Assembly: GCA_947303715.1 (NCBI GenBank)
Contig: CAMYYY010000021.1
Coordinates: 1 to 45,470, forward strand
Origin: an uncultured Bacteroidales bacterium
Lineage (GTDB): Bacteria; Bacteroidota; Bacteroidia; Bacteroidales; Bacteroidaceae
Direction: 5' to 3'
DNA length: 45,470 bases
Of this stretch, positions 1-8,135 are shown piece by piece; the first letter of the stretch is position 1, and every line of letters begins with the position of its first letter. A model generated the notes under the pieces. It was not told the origin of the DNA. It did no database searches and saw only the letters and a program-made list of their open reading frames with translations. The position numbers were made by a program, and so were the translations under genes.

Positions 1-108
1 TGTTTTATCCATTTTTTAACGTTGTTTTTGATTCAACGTTTTTCAGGGTAAGACACATGCCGCGTCTCTACTATTTGTTTACTTGACGGCAGGTGCTTTT
101 CCGCTCTA

Positions 109-153
109 GAGGTCATGAGGTCAAGAGGTCATTTTCGTTTTCATGACCTCATG
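109..153. repeat. Octamer repeat with inverted partner downstream of the aldolase gene
   Basis: Three direct octamers (GAGGTCAT, GAGGTCAA, GAGGTCAT) at 109-132 face the inverted copy ATGACCTCATG at 143-153. A perfect 10-bp stem forms between CATGAGGTCA (114-123) and TGACCTCATG (144-153). It lies 20 bp past the stop codon of the class II aldolase gene, so it could act as a 3' RNA hairpin or terminator, although no strong T-tract follows. It has the same architecture as the other heptamer and octamer elements in the window. Confidence 0.6.
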
Positions 154-172
154 GGCTGGATTTTCTCTTTCC

Positions 173-1477
173 CTACTCCCCGACGTGGAAGGCTATGCGG
201 AGGTCTTCGACTTCGGCATCGGTGATGGGGTGGAGCTTGCCTACGGGGGCTGCCATGATGAGGGAACGGGCGCTGAACTCGGCTACCTCCAGCTTGTCGA
301 AAGTGTTGAGCAGCGCGTCGCCCGTGACAATGATGGAGTCGTTGGCCAGGAAGGCACAGGGGAAGTGCGTGAACGACTGGGCAACGGTGTCTAAATCATC
401 GTACTGCGAGCCGAAGGGGAACTGGGGGACATCCTGCAGGAATATCCAGCTCTCGGGGATGGTGCGCGGGTCGAACTTGATGCCCGTGGTGCAATAGCCC
501 ATCAGCGCTGGGCTCTGCGTGAGGATGATGCTGTTTACCTTGGGATTGCGGCGATAGATTTCCTGATGGAGCGCCACGGAGCGGCTGGGCACCTTGCCTG
601 CCTCCACCATGCCGTCGCGAACCTGCACGATGTCGTCGGCATCGATGTCCCAGCGGGTGACGCCCGGCGGGGTGATGAGGAAGTCGTTGCCCTGCCAGCG
701 GACACTGGCGGTGCCGTAGGAGCTGCACATCAGCCCTTGGTCGCAGGCGCGGCGCACGATGCGGCAGATTTCTGCCCGCAGAGCCCGCTCCTCGCTCGGA
801 TGGCGGACGTTCATGAAGTGGGGATAGTGGGTGGGGATGCTTTGTTCGTGCTGGAGTATCTGCGCATCGGTGAGGTAGTTCGGCTGCCCCAGCGTCTTGG
901 CATTGAGGATGGTACGGGCGCAGAGCTCCAGCGTCTCGAAGCGCTGGTAGGCATCGGCAATGTCCTCGCCCATCAGCACCACGCCGTGGTTCTCCATGAT
1001 GACGGCCTTGTACGCGGGGTTGCGCTGGAACTCAGCGGCAATCTTCTCGCCCAGCTCCTCGCTGCCCGGCAGGGCGTAGGGTGCGAAGCCGACGGGGCCG
1101 CACACGGCGCGCGCCTGGGGGATGATGCTGGTGTCGGGCACCTCGTGGACGATGCTGAAGGTGACGAGGGCTGGCGGATGGGCGTGGATGACGGATTTCA
1201 TCTTCGGGCGCATGCGATAGAGGGCCCGGTGGAAGGGGTACTCGCTGGAGGGGCGATGGCGCCCAACGATGGTGCCGTCGGCCTTGACGCACATGATGTC
1301 GGCAGGCGTCAGCGAACCCTTGTCGATGCCCGCAGGGGTAATCCAGATATCACCGTTCTCGTCCATGATGGAGAGGTTGCCTCCGCTGGTAGTGGTCATG
1401 CCGCTGCGATAGATGCGGCTGATGATGAGCACCAGCTGCTCGGCGGGGTGCATCAGAGAGGTGTTGAGTTGTTTCAT
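173..1477 (-). CDS. Tandem class II aldolase/adducin-domain protein
   Basis: This 434-residue protein is two class II aldolase domains in a row. The first (about 1-215) has the usual zinc and catalytic set: SEYPFH at 78-83, the HAH pair at 98-100 and NHG at 163-165. The second (about 228-434) keeps the fold pattern, but TQS replaces the H-x-H at 320-322 and the NHG-like motif is NDS, so it probably does not bind zinc. Enzymes of this class split or epimerise sugar phosphates such as fuculose-1-phosphate or ribulose-5-phosphate; the substrate here cannot be read. The start codon overlaps the stop of the upstream gene as ATGA, which suggests translational coupling. It is the last gene of the 9236-173 run. 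Confidence 0.85.
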   Translation of the reverse strand: MKQLNTSLMHPAEQLVLIISRIYRSGMTTTSGGNLSIMDENGDIWITPAGIDKGSLTPADIMCVKADGTIVGRHRPSSEYPFHRALYRMRPKMKSVIHAHPPALVTFSIVHEVPDTSIIPQARAVCGPVGFAPYALPGSEELGEKIAAEFQRNPAYKAVIMENHGVVLMGEDIADAYQRFETLELCARTILNAKTLGQPNYLTDAQILQHEQSIPTHYPHFMNVRHPSEERALRAEICRIVRRACDQGLMCSSYGTASVRWQGNDFLITPPGVTRWDIDADDIVQVRDGMVEAGKVPSRSVALHQEIYRRNPKVNSIILTQSPALMGYCTTGIKFDPRTIPESWIFLQDVPQFPFGSQYDDLDTVAQSFTHFPCAFLANDSIIVTGDALLNTFDKLEVAEFSARSLIMAAPVGKLHPITDAEVEDLRIAFHVGE

Positions 1478-2301
1478 TTCTTTTTATATTTAATGTCAAT
1501 ATATACAGGACGATGGTCGGAAGCCACAGAAAGGTCAACAGGTCTACAAGTCAACAGGTCAACACGCTGTGTACAGTCTGCATTCGCTTTTTGACTCGTT
1601 GACTCGTTGACTTGTTGACCTCTGAATCGGACTATGTAGTCAATGGTGATGTCGGGGGTGTCGGCAGGGAAGGTGCGGACGGTGGTGTCGGTGAGGATGG
1701 TGAACGAGTCCGTGAGGTGCTGGATGAAGTCCTCATTAGGCTCCGCGTTGAAGTCGCCCGCCAGATAGAAGGGCTTGTCTGGGATGCGCGACGCAACCTC
1801 TTGAAGAATGGGCAGGGAGAGCATTCGGTCCGCAGCCGTAAGCGACAGATGGGTGCAGGCAAAGACGTAGTCGCGGAACTCTGCGGCTACCACCATACGG
1901 CACTCCTCGCGCCCGGGCAGCGGCATACGCACCACCGCAAGGGGCTCTGTGCGGCAGAGGATGCCCACACCGTACTTGCCGCCGTCGTAATCGATAGCGG
2001 GCGCATAGACGGGCATCATGCCCGTAAGCGCTGCCAGCTCACCCAGCACGTCGCGCCCTCCGCTGCGGGCCGTCATGCTGTCAATCTCCTGCACAGCTAT
2101 CACGTCGGCTTGACAGGCATTGATAACGTCAGCCACCCGCTGCAAGTCGCGTTGATCGTCCATGCCGATGCCGTTGCGGATGTTGTAGCTCATGAGCCGC
2201 GCCGTGCCCTCCGACTGGCAGGAGGACAGGAGGAGTAATAAAATGAGGATAGCGTTTAAGGGATAACGTTTAACGTTTAATAAGTACGACATACGGGACA
2301 T
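1474..2301 (-). CDS. Endonuclease/exonuclease/phosphatase-family lipoprotein
   Basis: A 275-residue protein with a lipoprotein signal peptide (hydrophobic run 16-25, lipobox LSSC with Cys28). The EEP-fold motifs follow in order: SYNIRNG at 38-44, QE at 71-72, His151, GDFN at 182-185, DYI at 221-223 and SDHRP at 261-265. The family is metal-dependent and cleaves phosphodiesters or phosphomonoesters; this copy would act on the periplasmic or outer face of the envelope. Residues about 227-257, between DYI and SDHRP, are encoded entirely by a palindromic octamer repeat (1532-1621), so that loop is probably an insertion. The N-terminus also runs through GTTTAAC-type heptamers, which makes the exact start uncertain (Met1 or Met4). 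The gene overlaps the downstream aldolase gene by ATGA. Confidence 0.85.
   Translation of the reverse strand: MSRMSYLLNVKRYPLNAILILLLLLSSCQSEGTARLMSYNIRNGIGMDDQRDLQRVADVINACQADVIAVQEIDSMTARSGGRDVLGELAALTGMMPVYAPAIDYDGGKYGVGILCRTEPLAVVRMPLPGREECRMVVAAEFRDYVFACTHLSLTAADRMLSLPILQEVASRIPDKPFYLAGDFNAEPNEDFIQHLTDSFTILTDTTVRTFPADTPDITIDYIVRFRGQQVNESTSQKANADCTQRVDLLTCRPVDLSVASDHRPVYIDIKYKKK
1532..1621. repeat. In-frame palindromic octamer element inside the EEP gene
   Basis: Four direct octamers of the AGGTCAAC type (1532-1563) face four of the TTGACTCG/TTGACTTG type (1591-1621) that are their inverse. The core of about 27 bp contains ACACGCTGTGT. The whole element is 90 bp, exactly 30 codons, and the reading frame passes through it without a stop. 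It sits between two conserved catalytic motifs of the host protein. Confidence 0.75.
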
Positions 2302-2322
2302 TACTATTTAACTCTTAACTAT

Positions 2323-3600
2323 TCATCTGTCAGACGCGGCATGGGAAAGAAGGTATTCCTCAGCTTCGACGCTCCACAAGCCGTCGTGGGCATCGCAGAT
2401 GTCAGCCAAGGCGGCAAACAGGGGATCGTCGGCACCACGGGCGCGGAAGTCGCTGATAGCCGTAAGGGGCATGTCGATGTGGGTGTAGATGAGCTTCTTG
2501 CCGCCCGGAATGGAGGGGAGGTTAAGCGTGGTGGGGATGACTTCGCCGAGACCGCCCACATGGGTAACCAAGCCGGCAGGGTCGAGGCCGTCGGCCATCA
2601 GATGGAGTGCCTCACGCATGTCGTCCGTATTGCCTCCGCTGGTGCCTACCACATGGGTATAGGCGTAGTGGACGTTGTAGAAATTGAACGGTGCCTTGAA
2701 GGGAGCCTTGGACGGGCCGGCAAAGAAGTTGAGGCAGCCGTCGAAAGCCAGGATATCATCGGCCTGCTCCACCACGGCAGGTACGGGGGCAAAGCAGAAG
2801 ACATCGTCGAATCCCTCGCCTGCTGCCAGGGCTCGCAGTTCGGCAGCTGGGTCAGTCATGGCAGAGGTGTTGACATAGAGCATCTTGATGCCACGCGAGG
2901 CAGCATACTCGGTAGTATAGAGCCTTGCCGCACGGTCGAGACGCCCTTGGTCGATGTCGGTAACGACAAGCAGCGCGGGCCGACGGTCAGGGCGGTGCAG
3001 CACGTAGTTGATGGCTGCCAACCCCATGGGGCCTACGGCTGCCAACAGCGCCATGCGCCCTCCGTCGCGAATCTCCATGCTGTGGACGTAGCTGCCGGGG
3101 GTGAGGTGGTAGTTGGCATGCATGGCGCCGATGACACACGACATGGGCTCGGAAAGCGAGGCAGGGAAGAAGCCCTCGCCACGGTAGTGAAGCAGACAGC
3201 CCTGCTCCATCACCTCGGCAGGAATGATGACGTAGGTGGCATCGCCTCCGATATAGCGGTAGCTGTAGCCTGGGGCGCTGAGCACTCCCACAGGGCCGTC
3301 GGCATAATTGAGCGCGGGCTGGATGGAAAATATCTCACCGACGCTGAATTCGTTCCGCCAACGGCTGCCCACAGCCACAATCTCACCGGCAAACTCATGA
3401 CCGATGATGGTGGGATGCAGGGCAATGTCGCGCGGCACGCGCTTGTGGGTATCAGCCTGATGCGAGGCCTTGTACGACGACATGCAGATGCTGTCGCAGA
3501 CCACGCGGGCCAATATCTCGTCCTCGCCCATAGGCGGGAGCTCAAACTCCTCTAATCTCAAATCGTCTTTTCCATAAAGACGCACAGCTTTTGTCTTCAT
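2323..3600 (-). CDS. Zinc-dependent medium-chain dehydrogenase, L-sorbose-1-phosphate reductase-like
   Basis: A 425-residue medium-chain dehydrogenase. The N-terminal GroES-like catalytic half contains Cys35 and the GHE zinc-site motif at 67-69 (IIGHEFAGEI). A Rossmann half follows at about 185-330, with a segment resembling the nucleotide-binding turn near AAVGPMGLAAI. The start MKTKAVRLYGKDDLRLEEF and the length, longer than the usual 340-350, resemble the SorE/L-sorbose-1-phosphate reductase group, which reduces ketose phosphates to polyol phosphates. That assignment is from recognition of the family and the substrate is an inference. It lies between the porin and the EEP lipoprotein in a same-strand run, with a 222-bp upstream gap holding an inverted-repeat element. 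Confidence 0.8.
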   Translation of the reverse strand: MKTKAVRLYGKDDLRLEEFELPPMGEDEILARVVCDSICMSSYKASHQADTHKRVPRDIALHPTIIGHEFAGEIVAVGSRWRNEFSVGEIFSIQPALNYADGPVGVLSAPGYSYRYIGGDATYVIIPAEVMEQGCLLHYRGEGFFPASLSEPMSCVIGAMHANYHLTPGSYVHSMEIRDGGRMALLAAVGPMGLAAINYVLHRPDRRPALLVVTDIDQGRLDRAARLYTTEYAASRGIKMLYVNTSAMTDPAAELRALAAGEGFDDVFCFAPVPAVVEQADDILAFDGCLNFFAGPSKAPFKAPFNFYNVHYAYTHVVGTSGGNTDDMREALHLMADGLDPAGLVTHVGGLGEVIPTTLNLPSIPGGKKLIYTHIDMPLTAISDFRARGADDPLFAALADICDAHDGLWSVEAEEYLLSHAASDR

Positions 3601-3631
3601 ATTCTGTTAATTCCTAATTCTCTATTTAATA

Positions 3632-3818
3632 AAGTTTCGGAAGTTAAAGAATGAAGTAAAATAGGAAGTTAATTCGCTTCGCTCATGGAAGTAAACTCGC
3701 TTCGCTCGAGGACAAATGCTTTCTACAGCAATACTATTGTCCTGCGCATAGCGCATAACTCCCATTTTAACTCCCATTTTTACTTCCATTTTAACTCCCA
3801 TTTTTATTTCCGAAACTT
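3632..3818. repeat. 187-bp element with terminal inverted repeats between porin and dehydrogenase genes
   Basis: The ends are AAGTTTCGGAA (3632-3642) and its inverse TTCCGAAACTT (3808-3818). Inside the right end, four units of about 12 bp (AACTCCCATTTT type) run to 3806. The left side carries degenerate inverse units (GGAAGTTAA/GGAAGTAAA) and a doubled CGCTTCGCTC. The centre can form a stem between AGGACAA and TTGTCCT. It fills almost all of the gap downstream of the porin gene and upstream of the dehydrogenase. It looks like a small non-autonomous palindromic element; no flanking duplication could be fixed by eye. Confidence 0.65.
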
Positions 3819-3822
3819 GAGT

Positions 3823-4860
3823 CTAATTATTTATCAGGTTCAATCGCCAGGTGAGTCCGATGTTGACTCCCCAGGCATCAGCAGGCAGGGTGCCGCTGGG
3901 GTTTTCTCCGAAGGTGTGGTTGAATGTGGCGTGGAAGCGATAGCGCTTGTCTGCTGCGGGATACCACAAGATGCCGCCTCCGACGACCCCCAGGCGCGTG
4001 CCCACGAAGGCGAGGCAGTCGGCGGCATCGTCGACATTATGGTCGTACGAGCCTTCGATGGTGAGCGTCACGTGATCTGTCACGCGCCAGTCGGCACAGC
4101 CGATAATCGTGAAGTCCTCCGCCGGACGTCCCGTCGTACGGATGTAATGGAGCGTGCTGCGCTGCACCCAGTCGAGGCAGAACCAGTATCGCCCAAAGTA
4201 GAAGCGGTTGCCCAAAGCCGTCATGGCCATGAAGCTGCGCGGCGCATATTGGTGGAGGTTGACGGAGTAGTAAGGCCGCCAGACGCCCGTCCCTGTGTGG
4301 CGCCAGCTGGCGTTGTAGGAGAAGTAGCGATGCAGGGCCTCGTTGTCGCAAAGGCTCTGGGTGATTTGGAAGATGACTTCGTCGTCCGTTCCGAAACGGC
4401 GTGTCACGGATGCGCCTAACTGGTAGGCCTGTGCCTGCTGAATCCACTCAGAGTAGCGGAATACATCGTTGGGATTGGCATCGTACTCCATGCTGCCCAC
4501 CTCCATCACCTGCTTGCCTGCGGCGAAGCTCCAGCGCTCGTTGGGGCTCCAGATGAGCTGTGCCCAATCGATGGATGCCATCACCGAGGGGTCGGGGTTC
4601 ATGCGGTTCAAACGCTGGCGGAAGGCGTAGGTGACATGGTCGTCGATACGCCCGTCGATACGCAGGAACAGGTTGTTGACACGGAGCCCGTTGTCGCCCG
4701 TCGTAACGCCTGTGCCAGGATAGCCCAGGTCGTTGCGATAGTCGGTGCGCATTTCAGTACTGATGCGCAGATGTTGCATCCCCTCGTCATCCGTCGCAGA
4801 GAGATGCCCCGCTGCCAGGGACAGAGCGATAAGCCAGAGTATCCGAGTCCTTTTTCCCAT
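3823..4860 (-). CDS. Outer-membrane porin, OprO/OprP-like
   Basis: A 345-residue protein with an N-terminal signal peptide (hydrophobic LWLIALSLAAGHLSA at about 9-23) and alternating hydrophobic/aromatic strands typical of an outer-membrane beta-barrel. It ends in a strand (NIGLTWRLNLINN), although the usual final aromatic residue is absent. The pattern (YAFRQRLNR, IDWAQLIWSPNERWSFAAGKQVMEVGSMEYD) matches the phosphate-selective porin O/P type, which passes small anions or sugars. Its start lies one base from the stop of the upstream acyltransferase gene, so the two are surely co-transcribed. Solute specificity is unknown; context suggests a sugar or sugar acid. Confidence 0.8.
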   Translation of the reverse strand: MGKRTRILWLIALSLAAGHLSATDDEGMQHLRISTEMRTDYRNDLGYPGTGVTTGDNGLRVNNLFLRIDGRIDDHVTYAFRQRLNRMNPDPSVMASIDWAQLIWSPNERWSFAAGKQVMEVGSMEYDANPNDVFRYSEWIQQAQAYQLGASVTRRFGTDDEVIFQITQSLCDNEALHRYFSYNASWRHTGTGVWRPYYSVNLHQYAPRSFMAMTALGNRFYFGRYWFCLDWVQRSTLHYIRTTGRPAEDFTIIGCADWRVTDHVTLTIEGSYDHNVDDAADCLAFVGTRLGVVGGGILWYPAADKRYRFHATFNHTFGENPSGTLPADAWGVNIGLTWRLNLINN

Positions 4861-4861
4861 C

Positions 4862-5968
4862 CTATCCAGCCAAGTATTTACCTATGTAGGGGATGCGCTG
4901 CAGCAATAGGGCTATTACCGCAGAGATTACATACGTCGTCGCAGCACATGCCAGCATGTGGAGCGGCGTCGGGAGTGCGTTGAACCACGGGAACACCATC
5001 ACCAGCACAAAGATATGGAGCAGGTACATGCCATAGCTGGCTTTCGAGATGGGCAGCACCACACGGCGATAGAAGGCCCCGTCGGACGTGATCTTGCGGA
5101 AGAGCAGGAAGTAGGCTATCGTCTGCATGACTACTCCTGTGGAGCAGAAGCGCCAGCTCTGCTCCATATCCACGGCGAGGTCAATGGCATCACGCACAGG
5201 GTACGCCGTGGGGATGCGGCTCCAGAACCAGGCTGCCGTAATGGCGTAGCCCACCACCCACAGCGGCAGGGCCACAGCCAGCGTCCTACCCCAGGAGAGC
5301 GGGCCAACGTATTTCTTGAAATAATGCCCCAATAGCACATAGCCCATGAAACCGCTCACGTTGTAGAGCATGCCGAACTCGTTCCAGTTGGCCTCGCCCC
5401 ACAGCTCCGTGCTGCCGGTAACCAATGCCGCAGCCTGACGCAGGAAGGGGACTAGCGAGGTAAACAGCCAGAGGGTCAGAAACACCTCTTCCTCGCGTTT
5501 CGTGGCTCTCTCCAGCCAAGGCGACACGATGGGCATCACCAGATAGACACCCAGCAGCATATAGACGAACCACAGATGCCCGCTGTCCCCGTTGAGGTTG
5601 AAAACCAGATGCTTCAGCGCTTCAACCGCCGATGATGCATCCTTGCCGAAGGGCATGAACAGCGCATACAGGACAGACCAGATGACGAAGGGGATGAGAA
5701 CCCTGACGAAACGTTTCCTGAAAAACGAGCGGGCATCGTACTTCAGGGGCACAAGCAGATAGCTCGAGGCCATCACAAACAGTCCGATGCAGGCCCTGAG
5801 TGGCGAGTCTACCACCGTACACCAGATGGCATCGCTGCGCGTCTGGATGAGCGTGCCTCCATCGCCCAGATAGAACGGTTCCACGGAATGTACCAGCAGC
5901 ACCATCAGGCAGGCGATGCAGCGCATCCAGTCCAGAAAAACCACACGGCTATTATCATTCATCTTCAA
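4862..5968 (-). CDS. Membrane acyltransferase, acyltransferase-3 family
   Basis: A 368-residue integral membrane protein with about ten hydrophobic segments. The N-terminal motif DWMRCIACLMVLLVH (about 14-28) and the FFRKRFVRVLIPFVIW block (about 81-96) are typical of acyltransferase-3 proteins, which transfer acetyl or other acyl groups to sugars or surface glycans. The C-terminal LPISKASYGMYLLHIF segment is also characteristic. The start may be Met1 or Met3. The gene follows a 168-bp repeat-filled gap after the aldolase/dehydrogenase gene and precedes the porin by one base. The acceptor is unknown. Confidence 0.85.
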   Translation of the reverse strand: MKMNDNSRVVFLDWMRCIACLMVLLVHSVEPFYLGDGGTLIQTRSDAIWCTVVDSPLRACIGLFVMASSYLLVPLKYDARSFFRKRFVRVLIPFVIWSVLYALFMPFGKDASSAVEALKHLVFNLNGDSGHLWFVYMLLGVYLVMPIVSPWLERATKREEEVFLTLWLFTSLVPFLRQAAALVTGSTELWGEANWNEFGMLYNVSGFMGYVLLGHYFKKYVGPLSWGRTLAVALPLWVVGYAITAAWFWSRIPTAYPVRDAIDLAVDMEQSWRFCSTGVVMQTIAYFLLFRKITSDGAFYRRVVLPISKASYGMYLLHIFVLVMVFPWFNALPTPLHMLACAATTYVISAVIALLLQRIPYIGKYLAG

Positions 5969-5992
5969 TTCTTATTTTCTCTAATTTACTAT

Positions 5993-6112
5993 TTTACAAT
6001 TTACAATTTACGATTGATTTACGATTTAGTTATTTAATAATTTTGGTTGTGCGATTTGCAAATTAATAAAAAATCCAATTGAAAAATAAATAGTAAATCG
6101 TCAAATCGTAAA
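5993..6112. repeat. AT-rich heptamer element between fusion aldolase and acyltransferase genes
   Basis: Heptamers TTTACAA, TTTACAA and TTTACGA run from 5993 to 6013, followed by GATTTAC-type copies to about 6029. The inverse form (TAAATCG, CAAATCG, TAAAT) appears at 6094-6112. A central region of about 60 bp separates them, and further heptamer-like ATTCTTA copies continue to the upstream stop codon near 6136. It occupies the only sizeable gap in the first half of the putative catabolic operon. Confidence 0.5.
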
Positions 6113-6136
6113 TAATTTTAATTCTTAATTCTTAAA

Positions 6137-8131
6137 TTAGGCCAGCATCACCTGTCCGCCCGTGACGGGGATAGCCTGCCCCGTTTCGCCTGTCTGCTCG
6201 ATGGCATAGAGGATGGCCTTTGTGACATCGGCAGGTGTGCAGCCCTTGCGCATGGGTACCTGGGCGAGGTAATAGGCCTTGACGTCTTCCACCGTCTTCG
6301 CTCCTGGCACCTTGCCGGCACGGAGGTACTGCACGAAAAGGCCGTTCACGGGGTCGCTCCATAGCGGGCCGTCGTAGAAGTTGCCTGGGCAGATGCTATT
6401 CACCTTGATGCGGAAGGGCGCCAGCTCCAGGGCAAACGACTGGGTGAGCCCTATGCCGCCGAACTTGCTGCCGGCGTAGGCGTAGTTGGCCTTGGAGCCG
6501 CGCAGGCCGCTCTTGCTGTTCACCTGGATGATGTCGGCAAAGTAGTCGGGGTCGTACTGCGTAAGCGTCTTCATCACACGGCTAACGACCTTGGCGCAGT
6601 AGAAGTAGGCCATGTAGTTGATGCGGGTGACGAACTCGAACTGCTCTATGGTTAGATCATCGAGACTGCCGGCACGAAGCACGCCGGCATTGCTGACGAA
6701 CACATCGACAGCGCCGAACGTCATCAGGGTCTCGTGGACAAGTGCCTGTATGCTTTCGATGTCGCTGACGTTTGTCTTCACGAAGATGGCACGGTTATTC
6801 TTCGCCTCGCGATTGAATGAGGCTACCGTCTGCTGGCCTACGGCCTCGTTGATGTCTGCCACGACGATGTTGGCACCCTCAGCCATCAGCAAGCGGGCGA
6901 TGCCCTCGCCGAAGCCCTGCGCAGCGCCTGTGACGATGGCTGTACGTCCTGCCATCCGGCCTGCGGAAGTGCCGCTGCTGACCTTCCGACGGTAGTTCTC
7001 CACCTCCCAGTTGTCGATGAACGACACCCAGGCGGGCTCCATACCGTGCGCTCCGCCAAACGCCTCGGCATGGCGGGCTATAAGCATAGCATCGGTAAAG
7101 ATCTCGGTAATCACGGTAGCCTCCCGTGCATGGTCGCCTGCCGCCACAAGCCCGATACCCTTGATGAGCAGCACCTTCGGCGTATGACCACGTCGCGCCA
7201 CATAGGCTTCGATGCGCTCTTCAGCCTGTTGCAGGAGCGTGTCGGCATCGTCGGCATCCAGATAGACGTACTCCGATTTGCAATAGACAATGATGTCTGG
7301 CGTGAAGGGCACAGCCACCTGGGCAAATGCCTCCTTGCTTTCTGCGAAATGCAGGGCGAGAGGGCTGTCTGTCACTTGCAACGTCTTCAACCCACGTCCC
7401 TTGCGGCTCAACATCTGACGGATAGCGGGAATAACCTCAGAAGAATTAGAAATTAGGAATGAGGAATTAGGAATTGGCTGCGCTTGGCTATCTTTATCAG
7501 CATAATTGATAATTCCTAATTCCTCATTTTCCAATTTTCTAAAGATTTCCTCGTAAATCCTTTCCACCTCTTCAGGCGTATCGGCTCCGACGAAGACACC
7601 GTGATTCTGGAGGAAGATAACTTGCGGCTCACGTCCACAAGCTGCCTTATAGGCTGTCATACGGTCATAGACCTTCTTGAAAAGGGTATAGCCAGGGTCG
7701 GTATATTCGATGTAGAGAGCATCGGGAAACAGCCTCTGGCAGGCTGCCTGAGCATCGTGCGAGCACATGAGGCCGTTTACCAGCGTGGGATGGAGATGCA
7801 CCACAAACCGCGCACTCATGCAGTTGTGCAGCGAGGTTTCGACGGAAGGACGCCTGTCGGGCGTCAGGCAAGCTGCTGCCAAATCGTCCTTTACCTGCTG
7901 CTCGCGTACGGCAGCATCGGTGCTGTAGGTCTTTTCGCCCATCGGGGCAAGACGCGCACGATCCATGACGGCAAAGCCCTCCTCCGTTATAGTTGCCAGG
8001 GCATGTCCGCTGGCTTTCACCCACAACCGTTCCTCGTTCTTGAACGACGTGTTTCCGCCTCCGGCAATGACGCAGCGGGGGTCGGCACCATACTTGTGCG
8101 ACAGGGCTATCAGGGATTCAAGTTCTTTCAT
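6137..8131 (-). CDS. Bifunctional class II aldolase/short-chain dehydrogenase
   Basis: A 664-residue fusion. The N-terminal aldolase half (about 1-380) has GGGNTSFK (24-31), the VVHLHP zinc histidines (112 and 114) and NHG (176-178). The C-terminal SDR half (about 394-664) has the TGxxxGxG cofactor motif (401-408), NAG (481-483) and the YxxxK pair (552 and 556). This is the architecture of RhaEW/YuxG proteins, in which a rhamnulose-1-phosphate-type aldolase is fused to a lactaldehyde or polyol dehydrogenase; the substrate is not proven. Residues about 196-229 come from an in-frame heptamer repeat (7445-7545) at the end of the aldolase core. The gene begins four bases after the PHP gene. Confidence 0.88.
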   Translation of the reverse strand: MKELESLIALSHKYGADPRCVIAGGGNTSFKNEERLWVKASGHALATITEEGFAVMDRARLAPMGEKTYSTDAAVREQQVKDDLAAACLTPDRRPSVETSLHNCMSARFVVHLHPTLVNGLMCSHDAQAACQRLFPDALYIEYTDPGYTLFKKVYDRMTAYKAACGREPQVIFLQNHGVFVGADTPEEVERIYEEIFRKLENEELGIINYADKDSQAQPIPNSSFLISNSSEVIPAIRQMLSRKGRGLKTLQVTDSPLALHFAESKEAFAQVAVPFTPDIIVYCKSEYVYLDADDADTLLQQAEERIEAYVARRGHTPKVLLIKGIGLVAAGDHAREATVITEIFTDAMLIARHAEAFGGAHGMEPAWVSFIDNWEVENYRRKVSSGTSAGRMAGRTAIVTGAAQGFGEGIARLLMAEGANIVVADINEAVGQQTVASFNREAKNNRAIFVKTNVSDIESIQALVHETLMTFGAVDVFVSNAGVLRAGSLDDLTIEQFEFVTRINYMAYFYCAKVVSRVMKTLTQYDPDYFADIIQVNSKSGLRGSKANYAYAGSKFGGIGLTQSFALELAPFRIKVNSICPGNFYDGPLWSDPVNGLFVQYLRAGKVPGAKTVEDVKAYYLAQVPMRKGCTPADVTKAILYAIEQTGETGQAIPVTGGQVMLA
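7445..7545. repeat. In-frame heptamer element inside the aldolase/dehydrogenase gene
   Basis: Direct heptamers GAATTAG, AAATTAG, GAATGAG and GAATTAG occupy 7445-7472. Their inverse (AATTGAT, AATTCCT, AATTCCT) occupies 7506-7526, with degenerate units to about 7545. The core contains GGCTGCGCTTGGC. The frame stays open and gives a hydrophilic linker including NSSFLISNSS. This is the same family as the short AATTCCT arrays at 31984-32018. Confidence 0.75.
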
Positions 8132-8135
8132 GTTT

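Noticed and set aside
2341..3555. Open frame antisense to the zinc dehydrogenase (404 codons)
   Set aside because: Shadow frame; the minus-strand frame has recognisable dehydrogenase motifs.
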